Notes under the pieces: generated by a model
Seen by the model: only the letters and a program-made list of their open reading frames with translations
Databases searched by the model: none
What the model was told of the DNA's origin: nothing
NCBI GenBank assembly: GCA_947626315.1
Contig: CANQRQ010000006.1
Coordinates: forward strand, 1-64,000
Length of the DNA: 64,000 nt
DNA from: an uncultured Oscillospiraceae bacterium
GTDB lineage: Bacteria > Bacillota > Clostridia > Oscillospirales > Oscillospiraceae
Direction of reading: 5' to 3'
Part shown: positions 23,496-31,508 of the stretch, piece after piece
Layout of the letters: each line of letters starts with the position of its first letter
Numbering within the stretch: position 1 is the stretch's first letter
Program-made: the position numbers and the translations under genes

Positions 23496-24570
23496 CCGCC
23501 GCCCTCCTGATCTTGACCCGGAACGTGCTCCCGGCGCCGGCCGCGCTCTCCACAGAGATGTCGCTGCCGGTGAGCTCCACCACCCGCTTGACCAGGGCCA
23601 GGCCCAGGCCGTTGCCCTGGGTGGCGTGGGAGGTATCGCCCTGGTAGAATTTCTCAAAGATGTGCTTCCCGGCCTCCGGGCTGATGCCGCAGCCGGTGTC
23701 GGCGACGCTGACGGCGGCAAAGTCCCCCTCTGTTTTGAGGGAGACGGAGACCGTGCCGCCGGGCTCGGTGAATTTCAGGGCGTTGGAGAAGAGATTGCTC
23801 CAGACCAGGGCCAAAAGCTCCCGGTCCGTCTCCACAAGCACGTCTTCCTCCAGATCCGTTTGGATATCGATCCCCTTTTCTTCCCAGGTCCCCTCAAAGG
23901 GAAGGAGACATTCCGCCAGCTGCTCAGCCAGGTCATAGCGCTTCGCCGCCGGGTAGATCTGCTGGTTCTCCAGCCGGTTCAGCTTCAGGATGTTCGTGAT
24001 CAGGTCCGCCAGCCGGCGGGACTGCCCGGTGATGGCCTTGGCGTATTCGACGCGCCGCTCCTCCGGCAGGCCGGGGGCCTGGAGGAGCGTGGCGTAATTC
24101 TGCATGACGGCCAGGGGCGTTTTCAGCTCGTGGGACACATTGGCGATAAAATCGGTCCGCAGGGTCTCCACGCTGCCCAGCTCCTCTGCCATGCGGTTGA
24201 AGTAGTCGATGATCACGTCAAAGCCCGCCCGGCTGTCAATGCTGTGAAAGGGCTCGATCCGGGTAGACAGATCCCCTTTCATGATCTGCTCCGCCCCGGC
24301 GATGATGCGCTTCACCGGGCGCTCCACCGTGAATTTGCGCCGCACGCCGTCGATCACGGTACACAGCAGGCTCAGAAACAGCACGTTGCCGAAGGTGAGC
24401 ACGGCCGCTGAACGGATGTTTGCCTCGGTGAAGCGGATGCCCAGCGCCTGCTGAAGCGTTTTCAGAAAAAGCACCATGCAGCAGGTGATCACAAAGGACA
24501 TCAGCAGGAAAAAGGCCGTATAGCTTTTCAGAGAAAACAGGAAGGCCCGGTATTTCGTGTTCTCCTTCAC
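23470..24570 (-). CDS. Sensor histidine kinase
   Basis: A 366-residue membrane kinase with two membrane helices (about residues 15-36 and 55-75) and only a short extracytoplasmic loop, a HAMP-like linker, the phosphoacceptor motif FIANVSHELKTPLAVMQN (about residue 148) and a HATPase domain (N box NLFSNALKFTEPGG, G1 VADTGCGI, GNGLGLAL). The short outer loop suggests sensing within the membrane or through a partner such as the polytopic protein encoded next. It overlaps the response regulator gene by 4 bases. Confidence 0.95.
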   Translation of the reverse strand: MKENTKYRAFLFSLKSYTAFFLLMSFVITCCMVLFLKTLQQALGIRFTEANIRSAAVLTFGNVLFLSLLCTVIDGVRRKFTVERPVKRIIAGAEQIMKGDLSTRIEPFHSIDSRAGFDVIIDYFNRMAEELGSVETLRTDFIANVSHELKTPLAVMQNYATLLQAPGLPEERRVEYAKAITGQSRRLADLITNILKLNRLENQQIYPAAKRYDLAEQLAECLLPFEGTWEEKGIDIQTDLEEDVLVETDRELLALVWSNLFSNALKFTEPGGTVSVSLKTEGDFAAVSVADTGCGISPEAGKHIFEKFYQGDTSHATQGNGLGLALVKRVVELTGSDISVESAAGAGSTFRVKIRRAADGEMQKDS

Positions 24571-25238
24571 AGGATCACCGCCTTGTAGCCCAGACCGTGG
24601 ACGGTCCTGATCTCAAACGCACCGCAGCCGACAAACTTGGCCCGGAGCTTGGTCATGTACACGTCCACCGCCCGGGGCGTGGTGTTGGTGTCCGCGCCCC
24701 AGAACTCGTCCATGAGCTGGCTGCGGGTGAAGGCCTTGCCCGGATAGCTGAGGAGCTTGTACAGGATGTTGAATTCCCGGGCGGTCAGGGGGATGTTCTC
24801 CCCCTTGCAGACCGCCGTGCGCTCGTCCATGTCCAGCCGGAGCTCGCCGATCTCCAGCTTGTGGGAACTGGCGATCTTCGAGCGCCGCAGCAGCGCCCCG
24901 ATGCGCAGAAACAGCTCGTCCAGGTCGATAGGCTTGACCATATAATCGTCAATGCCGATCCGGTAGCCCCGCTGCTTGGAGGCAAAATCGTCCCGGGCCG
25001 TCATAAAGAGGATGGGGATGTCCTCGTCCAGGGAGCGGACGGTTTTCGCAAACTCGAAGCCGTCCACCTCCGGCAGCATAATGTCGGACACGATCAGATC
25101 AAAGGTTTTTTCATACAGCGCGTCATAGGCCGAGGGCGCGTCCAGGCAGCCGGTGGCCGCGTATCCGCTCCCGTTCAGGAAGGAGCAGACCGCGCGGTTT
25201 AAATCTTTGTCGTCCTCCAGGACCAGGATCTGAAACAT
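24567..25238 (-). CDS. OmpR-family response regulator
   Basis: A 223-residue regulator with a receiver domain (phosphoacceptor Asp in DLIVSDIMLPEVDG, about residue 52; Thr in FMTARDD; Lys in YMVKPID) and a winged-helix output domain (about 125-223, LTAREFNILYKLLSYPGKAFTRSQL). It is the partner of the kinase at 23470-24570. A -10 like TATACT lies about 25 bases upstream of its ATG. The operon continues to the two membrane proteins, which may be targets of the system. Confidence 0.96.
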   Translation of the reverse strand: MFQILVLEDDKDLNRAVCSFLNGSGYAATGCLDAPSAYDALYEKTFDLIVSDIMLPEVDGFEFAKTVRSLDEDIPILFMTARDDFASKQRGYRIGIDDYMVKPIDLDELFLRIGALLRRSKIASSHKLEIGELRLDMDERTAVCKGENIPLTAREFNILYKLLSYPGKAFTRSQLMDEFWGADTNTTPRAVDVYMTKLRAKFVGCGAFEIRTVHGLGYKAVIL

Positions 25239-25355
25239 GGACCAGACCCCCTTTTTACGCAGTATAACAGCTAAATGTTAAAGTTTTGTTTGCATTTCGC
25301 TCTTTTCCGGAAAAATCTCAGCCCGCAGGACGCTTTTGCGCCTACGGGCCAGACC

Positions 25356-25724
25356 TTATTTCAGCCCTTTGATTGCGGGGATCAGGCAGAGCAGCAGGAC
25401 GATGCCGGCGGTCCCGATGAGGATGCCGGGGACCATCCTGTTCCAGACCATGATCAGGCACATCCCCAGGCCCAGGACCACCGCGCCGAGAATGCCCAGG
25501 AGCGTTGTGCCGATCACCTTGCCGTTAAAGACGATGGCGGGTTTGCCGTCCATCTTCCGCCGGACCGGCACCATCGCCAGCAGCACCGCCGCGCCCAGCA
25601 CGCTCAGCACTACACCGGGGAGCAGCGCGTCCCACTCCGGGAGCAGAGCCATGCACATGCCCAGGGCAAAGAGAATGCCGCCGACGGTGCTCAGGATCAG
25701 AGTTACAAAATCTTTCTTTTTCAT
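25356..25724 (-). CDS. Four-helix membrane protein with internal duplication
   Basis: A 122-residue protein (ATG 25724, GGAGG upstream) made of two similar halves: VGGILFALGMCMALLPEWDAL..LLPGVVLSV and LGAVVLGLGMCLIMVWNRM..VPGILIGTAG, each a pair of hydrophobic helices with a Gly-x-x-Leu-Gly-Met-Cys motif. A short polar bridge (RRKMDGKPAIVFNGKVIG) joins them. One half matches the helix pair of the protein at 22213-22593. The gene lies upstream of the response regulator on the same strand, 117 bases away, and may belong to the same regulon. The function is unknown. Confidence 0.8.
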   Translation of the reverse strand: MKKKDFVTLILSTVGGILFALGMCMALLPEWDALLPGVVLSVLGAAVLLAMVPVRRKMDGKPAIVFNGKVIGTTLLGILGAVVLGLGMCLIMVWNRMVPGILIGTAGIVLLLCLIPAIKGLK

Positions 25725-25843
25725 CGTGGAGTGCCTCCGTATGTTCGTATTAAGCGATCTCCCGCTTGCCGGATACAGAATAGCCCACGGATGTTTTGAA
25801 AAGTTTTGCATTTTGTTTGTGTTTTATTAAAAATAAAAAGGAG

Positions 25844-25881
25844 AAAAAAGAACCGCGGCAAGTTCTGTTTTGCCGCGGTTC
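25844..25881 (-). terminator. Terminator of nrdG-nrdD
   Basis: On the minus strand GAACCGCGGCAA pairs with TTGCCGCGGTTC and is followed by six T. Confidence 0.88.
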
Positions 25882-25903
25882 CGTATTCTTGTCGGGATGG
25901 GCC

Positions 25904-28327
25904 TTAAGCCGTGACGCTGTTCAGGCTGGTGACATACTGCTTGATGGCGCCGGCGCCGGCGAACTTCTCAAAGCTGTCCCCGTGGGTGACCACCAGGGTG
26001 GGGGCCTGCTTCACGCCGTATTTCCGGGCCAGGTCCGCGTTCTCGTCCGCCATCAGCTTCTCGTATTCAAAGCCGGCCTTGTCCATGTAGGAGCAGGCGA
26101 TCCGGCAGTTGGGGCAGGTGGGGGTGGCGAAGAGGAAGGCGTGATACAGCCCGCCGCTCTCCACCAGGGGGGACACCGCGTCCGGCGCGGCCTCGCCGTG
26201 CAGCTCCGGCGCCTTGACCTCGGTCACCTCGCCCAGGGGGCCCTGGTGCTTCAGCACGGAGTTGGCGATCACATACTCCCGGCGCTCCTTGTACTCCTGG
26301 GTCTTGCCCGCGTTCCAGTTCTGCACCGGGCGGTAGTAGCCGGTGATGCGGCTGTAGACCTCAGCGCTCTCGCCGCAGTAGGGGCAGGTGAACTGCTCCC
26401 CGGTCAGGTAGCCGTGGTTCTTGCACACAGAGTAGGTGGGAGACAGCGTATAATAGGGCAGACGGTAGTTCTCCGCAATTTTCCGCACCAGGCTGGCCGC
26501 CGCCTCCCAGCTGGGCAGCTTCTCGCCCAGGAAAGCGTGGAACACGGTGCCGGAGGTGTACCGGGTCTGGAGCTCGTCCTGGATGTCCAGCGCGTCGAAG
26601 ATGTCCTCCGAGAAGCTCACAGGCAGGTGGGAGCTGTTGGTGTAATAGGGGGTGCCGCCGGGCTCCGCCGCGGTGATGATATCCGGGTAGAGCTCCACGT
26701 CGTGCTTGGCAAGCCGGTAGGCCGTGGATTCGGCCGGGGTGGCCTCCAGGTTGTACAGGTCGCCGTACTGCTCCTGGTAGTCCTTCAGGCGCTCCCGCAT
26801 ATGGTCCAGCACCTGCTTGGTGAACTCCTGGCACTTGGGGCTGGTCATGTCCGCCCGGATCCACTTGGCGTTCAGGCCCGCCTCGTTCATGCCCACCAGG
26901 CCGATGGTGGAGAAGTGGTTCTCAAAGGTGCCCAGATAATGCCGGGTGTAGGGATAGAGGCCCGCGTCCAGCAGCTTGGTGATGACCTCCCGCTTGATCT
27001 TCAGGGAGCGGGCGGCCAGGTCCATCAGCTTATCCAGCCGCTTGTAGAAGTCCTGCTCGTCCTCGGCCAGATAGGCCAGGCGGGGCATATTCAGAGTGAC
27101 CACGCCCACGGAGCCGGTGCTCTCGCCGGAGCCGAAGAAGCCGCCGGATTTCTTGCGCAGCTCCCGCAGGTCCAGCCGCAGACGGCAGCACATGGACCGC
27201 ACGTCGCTGGGCTCCATGTCGGAGTTGATATAGTTGGAGAAGTAGGGCGTGCCGTACTTGGCGGTCATCTCGAAGAGCATCTTGTTGTTCTCCGTGGGAG
27301 ACCAGTCAAAGTCCCGGGTGATGGAGTAGGTGGGGATGGGGTACTGGAAGCCCCGGCCGTTGGCGTCGCCCTCGATCATAATGTCGATGAAGGCCTTGTT
27401 CACCATGTCCATCTCTTTCTTGCAGTCGCCATAGGTGAAGTCCATATCCTTGCCGCCTACGATGGCGGGCATGTCCTTCAGATCGGCGGGCACGGTCCAG
27501 TCCAGGGTGATGTTGGAGAAGGGCGCCTGGGTGCCCCAGCGGGAGGGGGTGTTCACGCCGAAGACAAAGGACTGGATGCATTGCTTGACCTCTTTGTAGC
27601 TCAGGTTGTCCACCTTCACAAAGGGGGCCAGATAGGTGTCAAAGGAGGAGAAGGCCTGGGCTCCGGCCCACTCGTTCTGCATGATGCCCAGGAAGTTGAC
27701 CATCTGGTTGCAGAGGGTGGACAGATGGCTGGCGGGAGAGGAGTTGATCTTGCCCGGAATGCCCAGGCCCTCTTTGATCAGCTGCTTCAGGCTCCAGCCG
27801 GCGCAGTACCCGGTGAGCATGGACAGATCGTGCAGGTGCAGGTCGCAGTTGCGGTGGGCGTCGGCGATCTCCTGGTCATAGACCTCGCTGAGCCAGTAGT
27901 TGGCGGTGATGGCGCCGGAGTTGGAGAGGATCAGGCCGCCCACAGAGTAGGTGACGGTGGAGTTCTCCTTCACCCGCCAGTCCAGCACGTTCAGGTACTT
28001 GTCCACGGTCTCCTTGTAGTCCAGGTAGGTGGACTTCATGTTGCGCAGCTTCTCCCGCTGCTTGCGGTAGAGAATGTAGGCCTTGGCCACGGTCTCATAG
28101 CCGCCCCGGGAGAGCACCGCCTCCACGCTGTCCTGCACGTCCTCTACGGCCACCAGGCCGTTCTTGATCTTGGGCAGAAAGTCCGCCGAGACCTTCAGGG
28201 CCAGAAAGTCAATGACGCTCTCGTTATAATCCGTCTCCGTGGCCTCAAAGGCCTTTTTAATGGCGCCGGCGATCTTGTTGATGTCAAAATCCACGACTTT
28301 GCCGTCGCGCTTTACGATCTGATACAT
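25904..28327 (-). CDS. nrdD: Anaerobic (class III) ribonucleoside-triphosphate reductase with fused thioredoxin-like tail
   Basis: An 807-residue glycyl-radical enzyme making dNTPs under anaerobiosis. Residues 1-95 are an ATP-cone (YQIVKRDGKVVDFDINKI). The main barrel follows, then a zinc-type CPYC with an upstream Cys (SVCKNHG..FTCPYCGES) and the radical motif RITGYYRPVQNWN (about residue 675). After the glycyl loop there are about 120 extra residues ending in a thioredoxin/glutaredoxin-like fold (FATPTCPNCRIACSYMDKAGFEYEKL..KYGVKQAPTLVV) with the redox pair CPNC. This would let the enzyme carry its own electron donor; the fusion is seen, the role is inference. nrdG is encoded upstream in the same operon. 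Confidence 0.96.
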   Translation of the reverse strand: MYQIVKRDGKVVDFDINKIAGAIKKAFEATETDYNESVIDFLALKVSADFLPKIKNGLVAVEDVQDSVEAVLSRGGYETVAKAYILYRKQREKLRNMKSTYLDYKETVDKYLNVLDWRVKENSTVTYSVGGLILSNSGAITANYWLSEVYDQEIADAHRNCDLHLHDLSMLTGYCAGWSLKQLIKEGLGIPGKINSSPASHLSTLCNQMVNFLGIMQNEWAGAQAFSSFDTYLAPFVKVDNLSYKEVKQCIQSFVFGVNTPSRWGTQAPFSNITLDWTVPADLKDMPAIVGGKDMDFTYGDCKKEMDMVNKAFIDIMIEGDANGRGFQYPIPTYSITRDFDWSPTENNKMLFEMTAKYGTPYFSNYINSDMEPSDVRSMCCRLRLDLRELRKKSGGFFGSGESTGSVGVVTLNMPRLAYLAEDEQDFYKRLDKLMDLAARSLKIKREVITKLLDAGLYPYTRHYLGTFENHFSTIGLVGMNEAGLNAKWIRADMTSPKCQEFTKQVLDHMRERLKDYQEQYGDLYNLEATPAESTAYRLAKHDVELYPDIITAAEPGGTPYYTNSSHLPVSFSEDIFDALDIQDELQTRYTSGTVFHAFLGEKLPSWEAAASLVRKIAENYRLPYYTLSPTYSVCKNHGYLTGEQFTCPYCGESAEVYSRITGYYRPVQNWNAGKTQEYKERREYVIANSVLKHQGPLGEVTEVKAPELHGEAAPDAVSPLVESGGLYHAFLFATPTCPNCRIACSYMDKAGFEYEKLMADENADLARKYGVKQAPTLVVTHGDSFEKFAGAGAIKQYVTSLNSVTA

Positions 28328-28357
28328 ATCCTTTATCCTCCTGATTTCTGTCTGCTA

Positions 28358-29056
28358 TTAAATGCCTCTCACCTGCACCGAGGGAACCCAGGGGGCCACG
28401 GCTTCGGCAAGCGCGCGCATTTCTTCTTCGTTGTAGGCCCCGAGGCCGCCGCCGTCGACGAGATCCCCCGAGTCCTTGAATTGCTGGAGATAGTATTCCC
28501 GGGCGCCGGCGATCCATTTACCGGCGGCAATCAGGCTCTCCCGGGAGTGGAGCCCCTTGACCACCGTGGTGCGGAATTCATAATCCACCGCCCCGGAGAG
28601 CAGAAAGTCCTTCGAGGCCTCCACCGCCGCCAGGTCCAGGCCGGGGGTGCCGGCCGTGTCCCGGTAGAGGGCGGGGGAGTTCTTGATGTCCATGGCCACC
28701 CGGTCCACCAGGCCGGCCTCCGTCAGCTCCCGGAGCTTCTCGGGAAAGGAGCCGTTGGTGTCCAGCTTGATCCTATAGCCCAGCGCCCGGACCTCCTCCA
28801 GAAAGGCGGGCAGGTCCGCCTGGAGAAGGGGCTCGCCCCCCGTGACGGCCACCCCGTCCAGAATGCCCTGCCGCTTCCGCAGAAAGGCCAGGACCTGCTC
28901 CTCGTCGATCAGAGGCAGGACCGTGATCCCCGGCAGGACCAGAGAGGCATTGTGACAAAAGGGACAGCGGAAATTGCAGCCCTTGGTGAAAACCGTGCAG
29001 GCCACCTGACCGGGATAGTCCAGCAGGGTCAGCTTCTGCAGACCGGCTATTTGCAT
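28358..29056 (-). CDS. nrdG: Anaerobic ribonucleotide reductase activating protein (radical SAM)
   Basis: A 232-residue radical SAM enzyme that installs the glycyl radical on NrdD. The cluster motif is CNFRCPFCH (C-x3-C-x2-C), followed by VAVTGGEPLLQ and KLDTNGSFPEKL. ATG 29056 has AGGAGG about 8 bases upstream; the longer frame runs into the promoter. It is first in the operon, 30 bases before nrdD, whereas nrdD-nrdG is the commoner order. The upstream promoter carries two NrdR-like boxes. Confidence 0.95.
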   Translation of the reverse strand: MQIAGLQKLTLLDYPGQVACTVFTKGCNFRCPFCHNASLVLPGITVLPLIDEEQVLAFLRKRQGILDGVAVTGGEPLLQADLPAFLEEVRALGYRIKLDTNGSFPEKLRELTEAGLVDRVAMDIKNSPALYRDTAGTPGLDLAAVEASKDFLLSGAVDYEFRTTVVKGLHSRESLIAAGKWIAGAREYYLQQFKDSGDLVDGGGLGAYNEEEMRALAEAVAPWVPSVQVRGI

Positions 29057-29098
29057 GGGCGCGCCTCCTGAATACTTCAAAAAACTGCTACGCTGTCT

Positions 29099-29127
29099 AT
29101 CATAGTGCGTTTTGCAGAGCTTGTCAA
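29099..29127 (-). promoter_or_regulatory. Promoter of nrdG-nrdD
   Basis: TTGACA (29122-29127) and TATGAT (29099-29104) on the minus strand are 17 bp apart, 43 bases upstream of the nrdG ATG. Confidence 0.85.
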
Positions 29128-29135
29128 GAGGAAAA

Positions 29136-29151
29136 TCACAACATATAGAAA
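29136..29151 (-). promoter_or_regulatory. NrdR-like box 2
   Basis: TTTCTATATGTTGTGA on the minus strand matches 11 of 16 positions of the NrdR box ACACWATATATWGTGT. It lies just upstream of the -35. Confidence 0.6.
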
Positions 29152-29177
29152 GTTTAACCGGCTTGTAACCATTTTGA

Positions 29178-29193
29178 CCACAAAATATAGTGT
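29178..29193 (-). promoter_or_regulatory. NrdR-like box 1
   Basis: ACACTATATTTTGTGG on the minus strand matches 14 of 16 positions of the NrdR consensus. It is 42 bp from box 2, four helical turns, so both face the same side of DNA. Confidence 0.78.
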
Positions 29194-29489
29194 CAGAGCG
29201 GATTTTGTTTCCACCTGACACCGAGCGTTATTTTATCGCAGAAATCGACGGAAAGCAAGAACAAAATGTTACTTTTGCGGATTTTCGCAAGTTACACAAG
29301 AATTTTCGGCCAGGGAAAAAATTCTTGTGAAATCTATATATAGTGGGAAAAGCGGCTTTGAAGCCCGGCGGAACACAAAACCCAGGCCGGGGAAGAAGCG
29401 GCGCCAAGCGGCGCTCCGGCGGAGGGCGGGCAGAGAGGACGCCATGCGGAAGAATTTCCGCAAAATAGTCGTATTTTTCAGAATCTGCC
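29194..29489. other. Intergenic region between nrdG and glmS
   Basis: No gene is seen. It holds an inverted repeat CACAAGAATTTT/AAAATTCTTGTG (29295-29329), a third NrdR-box-like sequence AATCTATATATAGTGG (29331-29346, 13 of 16 matches), and GCGGAA-gaa-TTCCGC near 29446. The AT-rich left part belongs to the nrd control region. Confidence 0.5.
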
Positions 29490-29518
29490 TTGCCTGCGCG
29501 GGGAAGCTGTGTTATAAT
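29490..29518 (+). promoter_or_regulatory. Promoter of glmS
   Basis: TTGCCT (29490-29495) and TATAAT (29513-29518) are 17 bp apart. The leader of about 85 nt contains AAAGCCC/GGGCTTT (about 29549-29582) but is too short for a glmS ribozyme. Confidence 0.8.
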
Positions 29519-29609
29519 AACCCGGCAGCGGCTGCAAAACAAAACGAAAAAGCCCGAACGGCACGGCCGCTGCAGGGCTTTGATCCGGCATAAGGAGTGT
29601 GAGGCACGG

Positions 29610-31448
29610 ATGTGCGGTATAGTGGGCTACGCGGGGACGGAGCAGGCGGCTCCGATCCTGCTGGAAGGGTTGGAAAAGCTGGAATACAGAGGCTACGACT
29701 CCGCGGGGATCGCGGTGCTGTCCCCGGAGCGGGGGCTGCAGGTGGAGAAGGCAAAGGGCCGGCTCAAGGTGCTCCGGGACCTGACAAAGGGCGGCGGCAC
29801 GGTAGAGGGCGTGCTGGGCATCGGGCACACCCGCTGGGCCACCCACGGGGAGCCCAGCGACGTCAATTCCCACCCTCAGCTCAGCGCCGGGCGGCGGATC
29901 GCCGTGGTACACAACGGGATCATCGAAAACTATGTGGAGATCAAGGAGTTCCTCAGCTCCCAGGGAGTGCGGTTCCGGTCCGAGACGGACACGGAGGTGG
30001 TGGCCCAGCTGCTGGAATATTACTATAACGAGTGCGGGGACGCCATGCAGGCCGTCTACCGGATGCTGGACCGGATCGAGGGGGCCTACGCCCTGGGCAT
30101 CCTCTTCCGGGATCTGCCGGGGGCCTTCATCGCCGCCCGGAAGGACGCGCCGCTGCTGCTGGGCTACGGAAAGGGCTACAGCTTCATCGCCTCGGACGTG
30201 ACGGCCATCGTCAAGCACACCCGGGACGTGGCCTACATGGAGGACGGTGAGGTGGCCCTGGTGACGGCGGAGAGCATTCAGGTGTTCAACGCCATGGGCC
30301 AGCCGGTGGAAAAGAAGCACAGCTGGGTGGACTGGGACGTGAGCGCCGCGGAAAAGGGGGGCTACGCCCACTTCATGTTCAAGGAGATCATGGAGCAGCC
30401 GGAGGCCGTGCGCAAGACCGTCAGCCCCCGGCTCCGGAACGGCCGGGTCTGCTTTGACGAATTGGGGCTCACCGAAGAGGAGATCCGGGCCTTTTCCCGC
30501 CTCTTCATCGTGGCCTGCGGCTCCTCCTACCATGTGGGCATGGTGGGCAAATACAACCTGGAGCGGCTGCTGCGGCGGCCGGTGGACGTGATGCTGGCCT
30601 CGGAATTCCGCTACGCGGACCCGCTGGTGGATGAGCACACGCTGGTGATCGTCATCAGCCAGTCCGGCGAGACGCTGGACAGCATGGCCGCGCTGCGCCA
30701 GGCCAAGGCCCTGGGGGCCCGGGTGCTGGCCATTGTGAACGTGGTGGGCAGCTCCATCGCCCGGGAGGCGGACTGGGTCCTCTACACCTGGGCGGGGCCG
30801 GAGATCGCCGTGGCCACCACCAAGGCCTACAGCACCCAGCTGGTGCTGCTGGATATGCTGGGCCTGCGCTTCGCGGAGGCGCTGGGCAGCATCCCGGAGG
30901 AGGAGTACGCCCGGATCGTGGCGGAGCTCCAGGCGCTGCCGGCTAAGCTCCAGGCGGTGCTGGAGAACACGGAGCAGATCAAGTATCTGGCCTCCCGGTA
31001 TTTTAACCACAATTCCATTTTCTTTATCGGCCGGAATCTGGACTACGCCCTGGGCCTGGAGGGGAGCCTGAAGCTCAAGGAAATCTCCTACATCCACTGC
31101 GAGGCCTACGCCTCCGGGGAGCTGAAGCACGGCACCATCTCCCTGATCGAGAAGGGGACTTTGGTGGTGGCCCTGTGCTGCTACGCGCCCCTTTTTGACA
31201 AGAGCGTGTCCAACATCGTGGAGGTGAAGGCCCGGGGGGCGGATATCGTGGCCCTGACCACGGAGAGCCTGGCCGGGGAGCTTGGGAAGACAGCGGAAAA
31301 TATCCTCAGCATCCCGGACACCCACGTGATCCTCCAGCCCTCCCTGGGCGTGCTGCCCCTGCAGATCTTCGCCTATTATGTGGCGCTGCAGCGGGGCTGC
31401 GATATCGACAAGCCCCGGAACCTGGCTAAGTCTGTAACAGTAGAATAG
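29610..31448 (+). CDS. glmS: Glutamine--fructose-6-phosphate aminotransferase (isomerizing)
   Basis: A 612-residue enzyme making glucosamine-6-phosphate, the entry to UDP-GlcNAc. The N-terminal glutaminase starts MCGIVGYAG with Cys2 as nucleophile, followed by RGYDSAGIAV and GHTRWATHG. Two SIS domains follow (ACGSSYHVGMVGKYNLE, ISQSGETLDSMAAL, TKAYSTQLVLLDML), and the conserved end DKPRNLAKSVTVE is intact. The ATG at 29610 is fixed by the MCGIVGY motif and GGAG upstream. It is monocistronic, closed by a GGGGCTGCAGC hairpin. No ribozyme precedes it. Confidence 0.98.
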   Translation: MCGIVGYAGTEQAAPILLEGLEKLEYRGYDSAGIAVLSPERGLQVEKAKGRLKVLRDLTKGGGTVEGVLGIGHTRWATHGEPSDVNSHPQLSAGRRIAVVHNGIIENYVEIKEFLSSQGVRFRSETDTEVVAQLLEYYYNECGDAMQAVYRMLDRIEGAYALGILFRDLPGAFIAARKDAPLLLGYGKGYSFIASDVTAIVKHTRDVAYMEDGEVALVTAESIQVFNAMGQPVEKKHSWVDWDVSAAEKGGYAHFMFKEIMEQPEAVRKTVSPRLRNGRVCFDELGLTEEEIRAFSRLFIVACGSSYHVGMVGKYNLERLLRRPVDVMLASEFRYADPLVDEHTLVIVISQSGETLDSMAALRQAKALGARVLAIVNVVGSSIAREADWVLYTWAGPEIAVATTKAYSTQLVLLDMLGLRFAEALGSIPEEEYARIVAELQALPAKLQAVLENTEQIKYLASRYFNHNSIFFIGRNLDYALGLEGSLKLKEISYIHCEAYASGELKHGTISLIEKGTLVVALCCYAPLFDKSVSNIVEVKARGADIVALTTESLAGELGKTAENILSIPDTHVILQPSLGVLPLQIFAYYVALQRGCDIDKPRNLAKSVTVE

Positions 31449-31459
31449 AAAGCAATGCT

Positions 31460-31491
31460 AGGGGCTGCAGCAAAACGAGCTGCAGCCCCTT
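31460..31491. terminator. GGGGCTGCAGC hairpin between glmS and the anti-sigma gene
   Basis: GGGGCTGCAGC (31461-31471) pairs with GCTGCAGCCCC (31479-31489) around AAAACGA, between two convergent genes. Confidence 0.75.
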
Positions 31492-31508
31492 CCGCCTTTA
31501 CAGCATTT

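Noticed and set aside
25796..29071. Plus-strand frame of 1,091 codons opposite nrdD/nrdG
   Set aside because: Same cause; composition is repetitive and it spans two well-identified minus-strand genes.
29525..29609. glmS ribozyme upstream of glmS
   Set aside because: The leader after the promoter is only about 85 nt, and none of the ribozyme core sequences is visible.
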